Shown: piece after piece, positions 37,305 to 50,326 of the stretch
How the letters are laid out: the number at the start of each line of letters is the position of its first letter
Numbering within the stretch: the first letter of the stretch is position 1
Assembly: GCF_003268635.1 (NCBI RefSeq)
Contig: NZ_CP029639.1
Location: 1,499,501 to 1,563,500, forward strand
Origin: Paenibacillus sp. DCT19
GTDB taxonomy: Bacteria; Bacillota; Bacilli; Paenibacillales; Paenibacillaceae
DNA length: 64,000 nt
Direction of reading: 5' to 3'
The notes under the pieces: model-generated
Databases searched by the model: none
Told to the model about the DNA's origin: nothing
Seen by the model: the letters and a program-made list of their open reading frames with translations, nothing else
Translations under genes and position numbers: made by a program

Positions 37305-37481
37305 CTTGAACTAAAGAATATTTACACTTGCCACTCCAATGACAGAACAACCTTACGATCGCTGTTATCCCCAGATTTTTTTAATTCCCTCTATAAGGGG
37401 AAAATCCGGGGATAAAGGCGACCGCTCCGCTTCTTCAGGTTATTTCTGTCCTCTCCGTTTCCGTGTAAATGTTTAGTTCAA
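37305..37481 (-). repeat. Dispersed repeat R2, copy 1
   Basis: Minus-strand reading: GTGTAAATATTCTTTAGTTC at one end, GTTATCCCCAGATTTTTT (as plus) and TCCGGGGATAAAGGCG in the core, and AACGGAGAGGACAG-type sequence at the other end. The core is an imperfect palindrome built from CCCCAGATTTTTT and AAAATCCGGGG. Copies 2 and 3 are at 43850 and 55960. It makes up most of the gap behind lacZ; 37011-37235 holds no gene. Confidence 0.8.
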
Positions 37482-37490
37482 TTTATATAG

Positions 37491-40640
<3,150 letters not shown>

Positions 40641-40730
40641 TCATTATAAAATTGAAAAGGCACTTATGAAATAAAGAATATTGCCCACATCTATCACAAT
40701 ATGAAACTAAATTGACAAGGTGGTGAACTA

Positions 40731-41555
40731 GTGGAAACTCAATTTAGGTTTGGAAAAATAGACGAGACCTCTCGTTTGCCGATATATATGACTACAGTAG
40801 GTTATTGGGAGCATCAGAAGGACACAGATCGTCCGCAGGGCTTCCCTGATTATCAGATCCATCAGGTCATTGAAGGGCAGGGAAAGCTGATTATTCAGGA
40901 TGAAGAGCATATGGTCGGCCCGGGTGATGTGTTTTTCTTATACCCTGACATTCCGCATCGTTATCTGCCTATAAGTGATCGCTGGGAGCTGGCATGGATA
41001 TCCTTTCAGGGGCGAGAGGCAAGTGAGTTGCTCTCGTATGCGGGCATTACCCATTCACGCGTATGCAGATTGACATCCAACAAGCTATTACAAGGGTTAC
41101 AGCACATGCTTGTGAGAGAAGAGAATGTGGAAGATACCCAGTATGAAATTGAATGCTCCAAGTGGTTGTACGCCCTGCTGCTGGATCTTAAATCAATGCT
41201 GATCGCGCCAGCTAACCAGAATGATGAGTTACAGCGTTTAAAGCCTGTGTTGCGATATATCGCTGAGCATCTGGATCAGTCGTTGTCTCTAGCCGAGCTG
41301 GCCGAAGTGGCTGTTGTATCCCCGCAGTATTTGTGCCGCTTGTTCCAGCGGGCATTATCCACCAGACCGTTGTTCTATGTGAATCAACAGCGTATTAATC
41401 GCAGCAAGCAATTGATGTTTAGTGAGATGCAGCTGCGAATTTACGAAATTGCCCATCGGGTTGGGTACGAGAATGCCAGTTACTTTTGCGCCATGTTCAA
41501 AAGGCATACCGGCATGAGCCCGGAAAGCTTCCGTAAGCTACATGGATTGCAATGA
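40731..41555 (+). CDS. AraC family transcriptional regulator, probable lacZ regulator
   Basis: 274 residues: an N-terminal cupin sugar-sensing domain (YQIHQVIEGQGKLIIQDEEH, GPGDVFFLYPDIPHRY) and a C-terminal pair of helix-turn-helix motifs (QSLSLAELAEVAVVSPQYLC, then IYEIAHRVGYENASYFCAMF and FKRHTGMSPESFRK). This is the XylS/AraC layout. It starts at GTG 40731 with AAGGTGG upstream, 123 bases from the divergent lacZ start. That position suggests control of lacZ by a galactoside. The spacer is AT-rich with ATAATGTTATAATATTGTCA around 40625-40644. Confidence 0.9.
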   Translation: METQFRFGKIDETSRLPIYMTTVGYWEHQKDTDRPQGFPDYQIHQVIEGQGKLIIQDEEHMVGPGDVFFLYPDIPHRYLPISDRWELAWISFQGREASELLSYAGITHSRVCRLTSNKLLQGLQHMLVREENVEDTQYEIECSKWLYALLLDLKSMLIAPANQNDELQRLKPVLRYIAEHLDQSLSLAELAEVAVVSPQYLCRLFQRALSTRPLFYVNQQRINRSKQLMFSEMQLRIYEIAHRVGYENASYFCAMFKRHTGMSPESFRKLHGLQ

Positions 41556-41585
41556 TTTCATTAACATCTTATCCGTTGGTTCAAC

Positions 41586-43624
41586 TTATATGGAAGGTGT
41601 ATGCGTCACAGCGTATACTTCGCTTAAATGAAACGCCAGATAGATTTTCATCCAGCCTTCTGAATCATTCAGATCAACACCTAGAATCTCTTCTATTTTA
41701 CGTAGACGTAAATAGAGTGTATTGCTATGAATATGCAATCGTTCGGCCGTGGCCTGAACGGAGCGGTTCTCGGAAATATAGGTTTTGAGCGTAAGTTCGA
41801 GCTCCCCGATTTCTGCTGCTGGAGCGGTGCTAGAACTTCATGAATATAGTTTTCAATATCCGACGTCTCTTGATTGAGGAAGAGCTTGTTAATGCCAATA
41901 TCCTCATAGAGCATTATGCCTACTTTATTACGCTTCAGCAAAAAGGAAAGTGCGCGTGTAGCCTCGTCATTGCTCTTGGATACATACTCCAGGCCACGAT
42001 ACATGCCGCCAATTCCCATCAAGAGTTGCGGCGTCTTGGAGGTAGTCCATTTCTGGATGGCGACTTCAAGTGTGCTAATGACGTGCAGCCGGATTTTGGG
42101 ATCGGAGGCGGCAGCCAGAATCGTTATTTTATTGTGCGTATTAAATAGTAGATGCTCTGTTGTGCCTAACTCCTTGTCGGTAAAGCCAATCAGCTTACGA
42201 ACCCAATTTTCCGTTGTTTTCATATCCAGGTGTTCACTCTGAAGCTGAACCTGAATGACGAATAAGGATTGATGGGTGGGTAAATGAAAACTGGCAAGCC
42301 TGCTCTCTAACTGCTGAGGTTCCCGATATTGAACGAGATCACCGAAATAATCCTGGTTTTTGCGATATGTCATCTCCGTCAGAGAGTAGGTATTCATCAT
42401 ATTCAATGTGACAATAGCTCCGCCCTGTTCCAAAATAACATGGTCAAGCTGACGCAGGGGATGATGCAGGTCAATGAGGAAACAACCGAGCACAAGCGCA
42501 CCATATACGATCGGATATAAATATACGTCGGGATGCCCATCTCCAGGCAATGACACAGGGTCGAAGCTGTTCTCTATCAAGCTGTAGATATTGATCTCAT
42601 GAAGCACAGCACTCTCAGGTATCGTAGGATACCAATCGTTTCTCGCCATATCAATATAATAGGTAGGCAAGTTAAGCATCGAACCTACCTTCTCAATGGT
42701 ATGACCTAAAGAACCGTGTTCAATCGATAGTTTGGTAAACTGATTATGAATTTCATTGCGGCTTACAAGATAACGATTCTTCTCCAGTAGCTCAGAATAC
42801 ATGGTTGCGTTCGAGATGGCGATCGCCGCCTGATCTGCAAACCCTTGCATCACGTTCAGATCATGCGGGGCAAAACGCCTGTATTGCGTGAATTGATAGA
42901 CGAGCATGACCCCGATTTTCCGCGTGTTCATTGTGACTGGAACAGCAATCATGCCTTTAGCCACACTACCGTCGGGTAACGCACTAACAATAATACTGGC
43001 TTTCTCTGGATTAACGTTATCCATATCTCTGTACGCCTCTTCCGGGTTACTGTATATACGGCCGATGCCTTCCTCATATACCTTCCCAGTAATTCCTTCA
43101 TCGATCTCTCCTTGATACTGAAACACACTATCTTGAAAACCAACCTTGGCTCTGGGAATCATTTTGCCTGATTCGGGATCAACCATCATAAACAAACCAC
43201 AGGATAGGGATGGGATTACTTTTAGCGCATTCTCCATAATTTTCAGCAACAGATCGTTCAATTCTAGTGAACAGGTAAGCTCTCTTAGCCCCGTCATCCA
43301 GCGCTCATTATGTACACGCTCCTTCATAATCTGCTGTTTGAGCAGTTCTTCCCGGATCAATGATTCCAGACGTTCACTCTGTAAGAGGGTCAGCTGCTTC
43401 TGAGTATCGACAGCAACACGAATATGGCAATGGGATAGAAATTCAAACGTATATTTAAATATTTTCCACTCTGAACCTGGAGGTATTTCCTCGATATTGT
43501 CGGGCATCTCTCCTACAAGCAGCCAGTTATTCCACTGAACATCATAATCATCCTTGAGCCATATGCCATATCGACAGGTGCCAAAGCTAAGTGTCATAAA
43601 GGAATGTATCGTCTCATTTAACAT
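41586..43624 (-). pseudogene. GAF/PucR-CdaR type transcriptional regulator, frame broken by a missing G
   Basis: Repaired length about 679 residues. A GAF domain (about residues 150-300: LELNDLLLKIMENALKVIPS ... FVDQAAIAI-like FADQAAIAISNATMYSELL) is followed by a middle region (about 430-590) typical of CdaR/PucR regulators. The real C-terminal HTH_30 domain lies in another frame: RSVQATAERLHIHSNTLYLR, then LRKIEEILGVDLNDSEGWMK. The frames meet at a G4 run (plus-strand C4, 41804-41807); one extra G restores KSGELELTLKTYISENRS. As read, the frame would lose its DNA-binding domain. AAAGGAG precedes the ATG at 43624. Likely regulates the divergent amidohydrolase-transporter pair. Confidence 0.82.
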
Positions 43625-43849
43625 GGGTGCGACTCCTTTCGTGTGCCAATACATAACATTAGTCATATCAATTTTAAACGAAGGTTCTTCTTCGCTGTGT
43701 ATATCACCATCAATATCTATATAAAACTGTTGGTATCAACAATGACATTATACAATTGCAACTTATATAATGTCAGTAACTTTAACGCAATACAATTTCA
43801 TCGTAGTACAACAGTAGAGCTGTAAATCGAACGTGTGCACGTAATCTTT

Positions 43850-44068
43850 AAGTTCAACTTAACTTTTACACGAGAACGGAGAGGACAGAAATAACGTGAA
43901 GAAGCAAAGCGTTCGGCTGAAAGCTTTCTGAAAGAAAGCTACATCGGAAGCATAGGCTATCCCCGGATTTTCCCTTTGGAGAAGGGGATCAAAAAAATCT
44001 GGGGATAACAGCGATCGGAAGGTTATTCTGTCATCGGAGTGGCAGTGTAAATATTCTTTAGTTGAACG
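43850..44068 (+). repeat. Dispersed repeat R2, copy 2
   Basis: Begins AAGTTCAACTTAACTTTTAC, continues GAACGGAGAGGACAGAAATA, has an extra hairpin (CTGAAAGCTTTC/GAAAGAAAGC), then TATCCCCGGATTTTCCC and AAAAAAATCTGGGGATAACA, and ends GTGTAAATATTCTTTAGTTG. It fills most of the divergent spacer (43625-44101) between the PucR-type regulator and the amidohydrolase gene. Confidence 0.8.
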
Positions 44069-44101
44069 TACAACCAAATCTGAAAACGAGGTGGAGTATT
44101 G

Positions 44102-45322
44102 ATGAGTCCAATGATTGCTTTTACAGGTGCATTGCTAATAGATGGACAAGGTGGAGAGCCTGTTGCCGATAGTGTGGTTCTGGTAGACAACGGTAAGATT
44201 AAAGAGGCAGGTGCCAAGGCAACAGTACAGATTCCAGAAGAAGCTCAGATTGTCGACGTGACTGGAAAAGTTATCATGCCAGGATTGATCGATGCACATG
44301 TTCACGTACATGGAGCGAAAAATCTGAACATGGCAGCAGTGGCTCTTGAGCCAAATGAACTTCAGATGGGGAGAGCATTACAGGATTTACCCAAGCTGAT
44401 TAACGCTGGATTCACAACGGTTCGGGATGTCGGCAGCCATGTCGCTGTGTATATTCGTGATTTAGTCAAAGAAGGTGTCGTTAAAGGGCCACGGATCAAA
44501 ACGTCTCGTCATATGCTCAGTCAGACAGGTGGACATGCAGATATTCATATGATTCCAACGGAATTGAACATTTTCACGACATGTGACGGTGTGCCAGAAG
44601 TCATTAAGGCCGCACGCACGCAGTTCCGTGAGGGTGCAGATTTTATTAAAGTATGTTCGACAGGCGGGGTGCTGTCTGAGAAGGATGATCCACGCTGGTC
44701 ACAATTCCGCTTGGATGAACTGAAGGCGATTGTCTATGAAGCTGAGGCGGTACAGTCGTATGTAGCATCACATGCACAAGGCACACAGGGGATTAAAAAT
44801 GCGTTGCTTGCAGGTGTTCGTACGATTGAACACGGAATCTACATCGATGAAGAAGGCATCGGTATGATGCTGGATCAGAAGGCTATTCTCGTTCCAACAC
44901 TAGCTATCGTGCATCGGATTATCCAAGAAGGGCATAAATACGGTGTACCTGAATTTGGCATTCGCAAAGCCGAGCGTGTATACCAAGAGCATATTGAGAA
45001 TATGATCATCGCACACAAAGCAGGTGTGACCATCGCAGCGGGTACGGACTTCTGTTCATGTGCACCGGTGGAGCACGGTGGTAATGCGCTCGAAATGCGA
45101 TTGCTTGTAGATGATGTTGGCTTCACACCAATGCAGGCCATTGTGGCTGCAACGAGAGATGCGGCCAAAGCGATGCAGATGGAGGAGGAGATCGGCACCC
45201 TTGAAGCGGGCAAGTCAGCAGATCTGCTGGTTCTGAATGTGAATCCATTGACCGATATCAGTCTGCTTGCTAATACAGCCCATATTGAGCAGGTCTATTT
45301 ATCAGGTGAGCGCTTGAAATAA
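44102..45322 (+). CDS. Amidohydrolase family protein (imidazolonepropionase/prolidase-like)
   Basis: 406 residues. Metal site VMPGLIDAHVHVHG (HxH), carboxylated Lys candidate in GADFIKVCSTGG, His in VASHAQGTQG and TIEHGIYID, and Asp in IAAGTDFCSC. N- and C-terminal strands form the composite beta-sandwich of cyclic amidohydrolases. The group includes Xaa-Pro and Xaa-Arg dipeptidases and imidazolonepropionase-like enzymes; I infer a cytoplasmic enzyme for dipeptides or cyclic amides. ATG 44102 follows GAGGTGGAG. It is 35 bases from a transporter gene, presumably the uptake route for its substrate. Confidence 0.88.
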   Translation: MSPMIAFTGALLIDGQGGEPVADSVVLVDNGKIKEAGAKATVQIPEEAQIVDVTGKVIMPGLIDAHVHVHGAKNLNMAAVALEPNELQMGRALQDLPKLINAGFTTVRDVGSHVAVYIRDLVKEGVVKGPRIKTSRHMLSQTGGHADIHMIPTELNIFTTCDGVPEVIKAARTQFREGADFIKVCSTGGVLSEKDDPRWSQFRLDELKAIVYEAEAVQSYVASHAQGTQGIKNALLAGVRTIEHGIYIDEEGIGMMLDQKAILVPTLAIVHRIIQEGHKYGVPEFGIRKAERVYQEHIENMIIAHKAGVTIAAGTDFCSCAPVEHGGNALEMRLLVDDVGFTPMQAIVAATRDAAKAMQMEEEIGTLEAGKSADLLVLNVNPLTDISLLANTAHIEQVYLSGERLK

Positions 45323-45357
45323 TAAGCAGACAACATAGAGAATGGGGAGAAGTCACC

Positions 45358-46524
45358 ATGTTTAGTCAACCGATTTATATCGCCACGATATTACTTGTCA
45401 TTTTAGCTATAGGAGAATTAGTCTCCATCTGGTCGAAAGCACGAATTCCTTCCTTGCTCGTTATTCTAATCGGTTATCTACTACTGAACTGGGCCGGATT
45501 CTTTCCGCAAGGCGTGGTGTCGAGCTCTGCACTGAGCGCGTTCGGGGCGTTGATGGTGGCTCCGCTTATTGTTCATATGGGAACCTTGATTCCATTGAAA
45601 CTGATTCGTTCGCAATATAAAGCGATATTGATTTCACTGTTCGGATCACTTATAGCTACAGGGCTCATTTTGTTAATTGTAACGCCATTTTATGGTTATC
45701 CTACAGCCGTTGCCGGATCAAGCCCGGTGGTCGGTGGTATTATCTCTTATCTGATCACGGCTACGAAGCTGCAGGAGATGAATCTCGCGCATCTGATTAC
45801 GATTCCGGCGGTTATTTTGGGGATTCACTCACTCGTGGGCATGCCGCTCGCAACGAATCTACTTCGGAGATATGCACTGAAGCTACAGAAACAGGGTGCT
45901 TTTGAGAACAAGACTCCATCGTCAAGTAACGTAAATATTAAGGAAGCGAATGTCAAAACATTTCTTCCGCAGCGTTTCCACACGGCACCAATCTTGCTAT
46001 TGTTCTTGTTTATTATGGGCAGTCTGTCCATCTATCTTGGCAATATAACCGGGCTTAGCTACAGTATTTGGGCTCTGCTGTTAGGTGTTATTGGACATCT
46101 TGTCGGGCTATTCCCATCACGGATTCTGGATAAAGCCAGTACGTCAGGCATTGCTATGATCGGTCTGATTATCGTGGTTATGACAAGTATGGAGTCGATT
46201 ACGGTGGATGCAGTGGTCAGCTCTATTATTCCCGTATTGTTCATTATCGCAGTCGGGGTGGTTGGGGTAATGATCGGAGGATTCCTTGGTTCTAAGCTAT
46301 TCAAATGGGACCCGCTGAAAGGTTTGCCAGTAGCGTTAACAGCTCTATTTGGTTTTCCAGGGGACTACATTATCTGTGAAGAAGTGAGTCGTTCTGTTGG
46401 ACGTGATGAGAATGAACGTCAAGCGATTCTGGATGAGATTTTGACACCTATGCTGGTCGGTGGATTTACAACAGTCACCACAGCTTCTGTATTAATTGCG
46501 TCAGTATTGATCAAGACACTGTAA
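45358..46524 (+). CDS. Putative membrane transporter, ion-coupled symporter-like
   Basis: 388 residues with about eleven hydrophobic segments and a hydrophilic loop near residues 175-200. Internal features include AVAGSSPVVGGIISYLITATK and ALFGFPGDYIICEEVSRS, with a glycine-rich GVVGVMIGGFLGSKLF. The fold pattern recalls the glutamate/sodium symporter group (ESS, GltS) and related Firmicute membrane proteins (Bacillus YhfA type), but I cannot assign it firmly. GGGGAGA precedes the ATG. Coupling with the amidohydrolase gene suggests uptake of that enzyme's substrate. Confidence 0.7.
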   Translation: MFSQPIYIATILLVILAIGELVSIWSKARIPSLLVILIGYLLLNWAGFFPQGVVSSSALSAFGALMVAPLIVHMGTLIPLKLIRSQYKAILISLFGSLIATGLILLIVTPFYGYPTAVAGSSPVVGGIISYLITATKLQEMNLAHLITIPAVILGIHSLVGMPLATNLLRRYALKLQKQGAFENKTPSSSNVNIKEANVKTFLPQRFHTAPILLLFLFIMGSLSIYLGNITGLSYSIWALLLGVIGHLVGLFPSRILDKASTSGIAMIGLIIVVMTSMESITVDAVVSSIIPVLFIIAVGVVGVMIGGFLGSKLFKWDPLKGLPVALTALFGFPGDYIICEEVSRSVGRDENERQAILDEILTPMLVGGFTTVTTASVLIASVLIKTL

Positions 46525-46582
46525 GAGGTTGTTCAAAAAGTCCGCTTTTGATTACGAAGGATGCGCGAGCGGTATCTCAGCG
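46525..46582 (-). repeat. Dispersed repeat R1, short copy
   Basis: GAGGTTGTTCAAAAAGTCCG, TTTTGATTACGAAGGATGC and TATCTCAGCG match R1. It starts directly after the transporter stop codon. Confidence 0.75.
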
Positions 46583-46630
46583 TTGGTTAGTTTAATTTTC
46601 TTTATAAAATTGATCTTCTCTTCATCCCAA

Positions 46631-46741
46631 TTTCAGTTTCTATTAAGGTTCGAGGGCTAAGATAAGTCTTGTAAACCCCTTCTCGTGTTAAATAGATGTG
46701 TGACTGGCTCCGCCCGGATCGTCCGGCGGGGCATTTTTTTT
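46631..46741 (+). ncRNA. Candidate structured RNA R4, copy 1
   Basis: The 110-base stretch shares most positions with 50446-50552. TCTATTAA (46639-46646) can pair with TTAAATAGA (46688-46696), enclosing a CTTGTAAACCCCTTCTCGTG segment. A GC-rich terminator, CTCCGCCCGGA/TCCGGCGGGG, with eight Ts ends it. It lies upstream of a broken AraC-type gene. No known riboswitch consensus recognised. Confidence 0.5.
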
Positions 46742-46838
46742 GTATCTTTGGCTGTGTAGGGTTATGTGATGATGATATGATAGAAGCATACATAATGGGT
46801 ATACAGAGCAGAGAGATGAAGAGGAAGGAAGGGTTCTC

Positions 46839-47755
46839 ATGGATGTAACGCTGCATACGATGTTTCGACCAATCCAGATCAATGGTACGGATGATCAATC
46901 GTATTATGTAGAGAGAATGCCTTCTCCTGATCTGATGGCGTATATTGCTTGCTATTGGGAATCAGGTTTTTTTCGAACAGTGAAGAGAACATATTGCCTA
47001 AGCATACGAGTGGATTACCCACTCGGGTATTGCCAGACGGTTGTACGGATATTCTTATAACATATGATGCGGCTCAGTCGAAGCATACGTTATCGTATTG
47101 TGGAAACTACACGCAGCCCCTCGTATTTCCCCAAGGAGTAGGTGTGGTTCCGTCCGGGGATTATACGTTTGGTGTGCGCTTTTTTCCTGGAGGGGCTCGG
47201 TCATTTCATGGCTTGCCACTGGATGCGTTCACAGATCTGAGGATCGCCCTTGAGGAATGCTGGCCTACGCAGGTGGAGGAACTTCGGGAACGCCTGGCTG
47301 CAACGAACAGCTTCCATGAGCGGGTGCGACTTATGGAGGGAACGTTGAAGCAACTGTCGGTACGTATCTCAGCATACGAGCAGGATCTGATGAAAAATGT
47401 TCTGCACCGTATATTCAGTGATGGCGGCAGTATGAATGTGCATGAGCTCGCCATGCGTGAGGTTGTGAGCGAGCGGCAATTGCATCGTAAATTTGCAGGC
47501 TGGATTGGCATTAGCCCCAAGCGGTTTAGCGAGATCGTTCGTTTTCACCGTGTACTGGCGAGCATTCATCAGAATCCGGTGAGTGATTGGGCGGCCTTGG
47601 CGGTTGAACATGGATTCTATGACCAAGCACACCTGATTCGTCACTTTCGTAAATTTTATGGAGATACGCCACGGATCGCTGCTAAGGAGCATCATTTGAT
47701 GATGTCCGATTTGTACAATAGATTAGACAAGCCCTCGGTTATACTTAAATCCTAA
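46839..47755 (+). pseudogene. AraC family regulator, frame broken by a missing T
   Basis: Two frames join into one protein of about 305 residues. The first (from ATG 46839, after GAGGAAGGAAGGG) encodes the N-terminal part up to IACYWESGFF; the second (46949-47755) continues SNSEENILPKHTSGLPTRVLPDGCTDILITYD, a DUF6597-type sensor start. The AraC helix-turn-helix follows: MNVHELAMREVVSERQLHRK and DWAALAVEHGFYDQAHLIRH. The break is at a T7 run (46967-46973); T8 restores the frame. Probably intact in the cell. A DinB gene follows 26 bases on, its likely target or partner. Confidence 0.82.
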
Positions 47756-47781
47756 GATGAATGATAAAGGAGACAACTGAT

Positions 47782-48270
47782 ATGAATGGAACTATGCAAA
47801 TGAGAGATCATCTGCTTCGAGAGTTGGAAACGGGCGTGCGGACTGGCGCATCACTTATCCGTCTGATTCGTCCTGAGGATTGGGCATACCGTCCACAGGA
47901 TAATATGCGTTCTTTGGTGGAGCTGGTGCACCATTTTATTCAAATTACCGCCTCGGATCTTGCCATCATGCAGGAGAAAGGCGAAGCAGAGGTAGGACAA
48001 GTTGAGAATAGTCTAGCAGGCATTGAGGATATCGAGAAATTAGAAGCAACGCTGTGGAGTAATCTAGAAGCGTACAAAGCTTATATCGTTTCACTCAGTG
48101 AAGAGGATCTATTAACCCGTTCTACCAAAGCTTTTTATATGGAGCACGGACACCTTCAGGCGCAGTGGCAGATTGAGACGTTAACGCATGTATTCCATCA
48201 CCGTTCCCAGCTCTATAATTATCTCAAGCAGCAGGGGCATGAGTTAAACTTCTTCATGTTATACGCGTAA
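47782..48270 (+). CDS. DinB family metal-dependent hydrolase-like protein
   Basis: 162 residues with the four-helix DinB fold: an N-terminal helix QMRDHLLRELETGVRTG, first His in SLVELVHHFIQ, and the second metal pair in LTHVFHHRSQLYNYLKQQGH. Such proteins bind Zn or Ni through three His and often act as thiol transferases or remain uncharacterised. The start ATG 47782 has AAAGGAG upstream. Next to the AraC-type regulator, with a good terminator after. Confidence 0.85.
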   Translation: MNGTMQMRDHLLRELETGVRTGASLIRLIRPEDWAYRPQDNMRSLVELVHHFIQITASDLAIMQEKGEAEVGQVENSLAGIEDIEKLEATLWSNLEAYKAYIVSLSEEDLLTRSTKAFYMEHGHLQAQWQIETLTHVFHHRSQLYNYLKQQGHELNFFMLYA

Positions 48271-48358
48271 GCGCAGGAGATTTATAATCTACTATCAATG
48301 AAGTTTGTGTATGTAATTCAGTGCGTTTCTACGTTGAACATAAAGTACGCATTGCAAC

Positions 48359-48390
48359 AGCTCTACCGGATGGTTCGGTAGGGCTTTTTT
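48359..48390 (+). terminator. Terminator of the AraC-DinB unit
   Basis: AGCTCTACCG (48359-48368), seven-base loop, CGGTAGGGCT (48376-48385), TTTTTT. Confidence 0.88.
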
Positions 48391-48525
48391 GCGTTTCAGT
48401 CGATCATCGAGTCTTGCTTCTATGAAGTCTAGCAAAAATAGACGTTATAACACTGGCATTTTACCGTTACAATACTAGATTTCAAACATAGAATACCGTA
48501 TCAAAGCAAAAAGGAGGTGATTCAC

Positions 48526-48812
48526 ATGGCTATCCTTTTACCAATTCAGTATTACAATCTTCCAGCGGGTGTAGGTAAGTCCTACTACGAAAATCTGGCT
48601 GGAGGCTCCAACGCTACTGTAACAGTCAACAACAATGGACCATTCCCGTATCTCTTGTGATTACTCGTGTCAATGAACCAGTTGTCACTTATGTTGTTCC
48701 TGTAAACAGTAGTCTTACGATTGGGGCGGGTCATGTGTTAGTTTTCGCGTTGCTAGCGAATAATGGAGGCGCGGCTTCCGGAACGATTCAATTCGCTGTA
48801 GCTGATTTCTAA
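48526..48812 (+). pseudogene. Small hypothetical protein, frame broken by a missing C
   Basis: Not in any recognised family. ATG 48526 follows a very strong AAGGAGGTGATTCAC. The frame reads MAILLPIQYYNLPAGVGKSY ... TVTVNNNGPFP and then hits a TGA; in the next frame it goes on VSLVITRVNEPVVTYVVPVN ... GTIQFAVADF to 48812. The break sits at a C3 run (48645-48647); C4 restores a 95-residue beta-rich protein without Cys or signal peptide. The pattern (strands ending in a short FAVADF) recalls small spore-surface or appendage proteins of Bacillales; that is a guess. A terminator follows. Confidence 0.6.
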
Positions 48813-48838
48813 TGCAGACTTGACTGTAGTACACTAAC

Positions 48839-48885
48839 AAGCCCTTGTCTGGTAGGTTATCCTGCCAGGCAGGGGCTTAATTTTT
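48839..48885 (+). terminator. Intrinsic terminator
   Basis: AAGCCCTTGTCTGG (48839-48852) pairs with CCAGGCAGGGGCTT (48865-48878), then AATTTTT. Confidence 0.85.
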
Positions 48886-48992
48886 GATAGTGCTAGTTTT
48901 GTAGAAAATGGTATGATGTGTAAGCTTGTTATATTTACATAACGCTGTTATAAGAATGAGCGCTTCTTGCACAGCACGAAAGGAAGAATTAA

Positions 48993-49685
48993 ATGTTGAA
49001 CAAAATGTTGAAGTACATGTTGGGGATTACGTTATGTCTGTCACTGATCTTGCCTGCTGCGAGCACACAGGCAGCTTCTGCCATGACCACGCTGGATTTT
49101 AGCAATGGAGCGACCTATTATGGGGAAACGAAGAATGGTAAACCTCATGGTGATGGAACGATGACATGGAGCAAGAGTAAGACTTACAGTGGCAACTGGG
49201 TGAATGGCAAACGTTCGGGTTACGGGGTGTACCAGTTAATTACGCGTGACGAATACAGCATTACGACCCTTAAATACGAGGGGAATTGGAAGAATGATAA
49301 GAGAGATGGCAAGGGTCAGCTAGAAATCAAGGAAATATCTAATGAAGCAACATTGCTTGAGAATCAGATTCGAACAGGGACGTTTGCCAAAGATCAGTGG
49401 GTTGCAGGTTATGATGTTCGACATGGAGAGTACGATCCGCCGTATTCTTTTATGTACAAGGACGCTAAGATGAGCCTGGAGATGATGGGTTCACCAGGGA
49501 ATATGTTAGCAGGGTTAAAGAGCGGGTATTTCTTCTCATTCAAGTATAAAAAGGGAAATGTCTATCGTAATGTCGGTGTGGGTGATGAGTTTAGTCAGAA
49601 GCAGTTTGCTACATTTATTAAGAGTATAGAAAAAGAAATCAAACCACACATCGATCAATTCGAGAAGCTGGCTAAGCAGCTGTAG
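48993..49685 (+). CDS. Secreted MORN-repeat protein
   Basis: 230 residues with a signal peptide (LKYMLGITLCLSLILPAAS, cleaved after about TQAAS). Three MORN repeats follow: YYGETKNGKPHGDGTMTW, YSGNWVNGKRSGYGVY and YEGNWKNDKRDGKGQL (the last with a small insertion before it). The remaining 120 residues have no recognised domain. MORN repeats bind membranes or proteins; the role of this secreted form is unknown. GAAAGGAAGAA lies upstream of the ATG. Single gene. Confidence 0.85.
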   Translation: MLNKMLKYMLGITLCLSLILPAASTQAASAMTTLDFSNGATYYGETKNGKPHGDGTMTWSKSKTYSGNWVNGKRSGYGVYQLITRDEYSITTLKYEGNWKNDKRDGKGQLEIKEISNEATLLENQIRTGTFAKDQWVAGYDVRHGEYDPPYSFMYKDAKMSLEMMGSPGNMLAGLKSGYFFSFKYKKGNVYRNVGVGDEFSQKQFATFIKSIEKEIKPHIDQFEKLAKQL

Positions 49686-49777
49686 ACGTTATTCTCTTGT
49701 TTAACCTAGCTCCCATGCGATTAATTCATTGTAAATGAACCAGTGAATTCGTCATACCAATGGGAGGGTGTAAGAGC

Positions 49778-50326
49778 ATGAAGGAAACTATGAGAAAAGA
49801 ACGAGCAACGTTTCTTGAAACCGACCGTCTTGAGTTCGCGACATGGACTGAAGAAGACCGTCCTTTGGCATCTGCGCTTTGGGGTGATCCAGAGGTGATG
49901 AAGTGGATGAGCAACAAGGGATTTCTTAACGAAGATGAGGTTGAGGCAAGACTCACGCAAGAAATGAAACGGCAGCAGGAAGAGAATATGCAATACTGGC
50001 CGATGTTTGACAAAGAAACGGGTGTATTGGTAGGCTGCTGTGGGCTTCAGCCATATTCATCGGATGAGTTCGTGTATGTATTAGGTGTTCATCTGACACG
50101 GGATCATTGGGGGCAAGGTTATGCGACAGAGGCCGCTCAGGCGGTGATCCGATATGCATTTGAAGAGTTAGGTGCTAAGAGGCTCGTGGCAGAACACCAT
50201 CCAGAGAATCAAGTATGCAAAGAAATGCTGCTTAAGCTTGGTTTCACTTATGATCGGGATGAACTGGTCGAGCAGACAGGGAAGATGCATCCATTATATC
50301 TGTTGCAGAGTCCATCCCAGAGATAA
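49778..50326 (+). CDS. GNAT family N-acetyltransferase (RimJ/RimL-like)
   Basis: 182 residues: FLETDRLEFATWTEEDRPLASALWGDPEV, NMQYWPMFDKETGVLVGCCG, and the acetyl-CoA binding VHLTRDHWGQGYATEAAQAVI followed by NQVCKEMLLKLGF. This resembles RimJ/RimL-type acetyltransferases that modify protein N-termini or small amines; the substrate is unknown. ATG 49778 has GGGAGG nine bases upstream; ATG 49760 lies at the SD. Single gene. Confidence 0.88.
   Translation: MKETMRKERATFLETDRLEFATWTEEDRPLASALWGDPEVMKWMSNKGFLNEDEVEARLTQEMKRQQEENMQYWPMFDKETGVLVGCCGLQPYSSDEFVYVLGVHLTRDHWGQGYATEAAQAVIRYAFEELGAKRLVAEHHPENQVCKEMLLKLGFTYDRDELVEQTGKMHPLYLLQSPSQR

Noticed and set aside
37236..37481. CRISPR-like array in the repeats near lacZ
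   Set aside because: The repeats are single palindromic units of the R2 family, with no regular spacers or cas genes in the window.
41552..41788. Plus-strand open frame between the AraC regulator and the PucR gene
   Set aside because: It overlaps the true C-terminal HTH coding region of the minus-strand PucR gene in the antisense direction.
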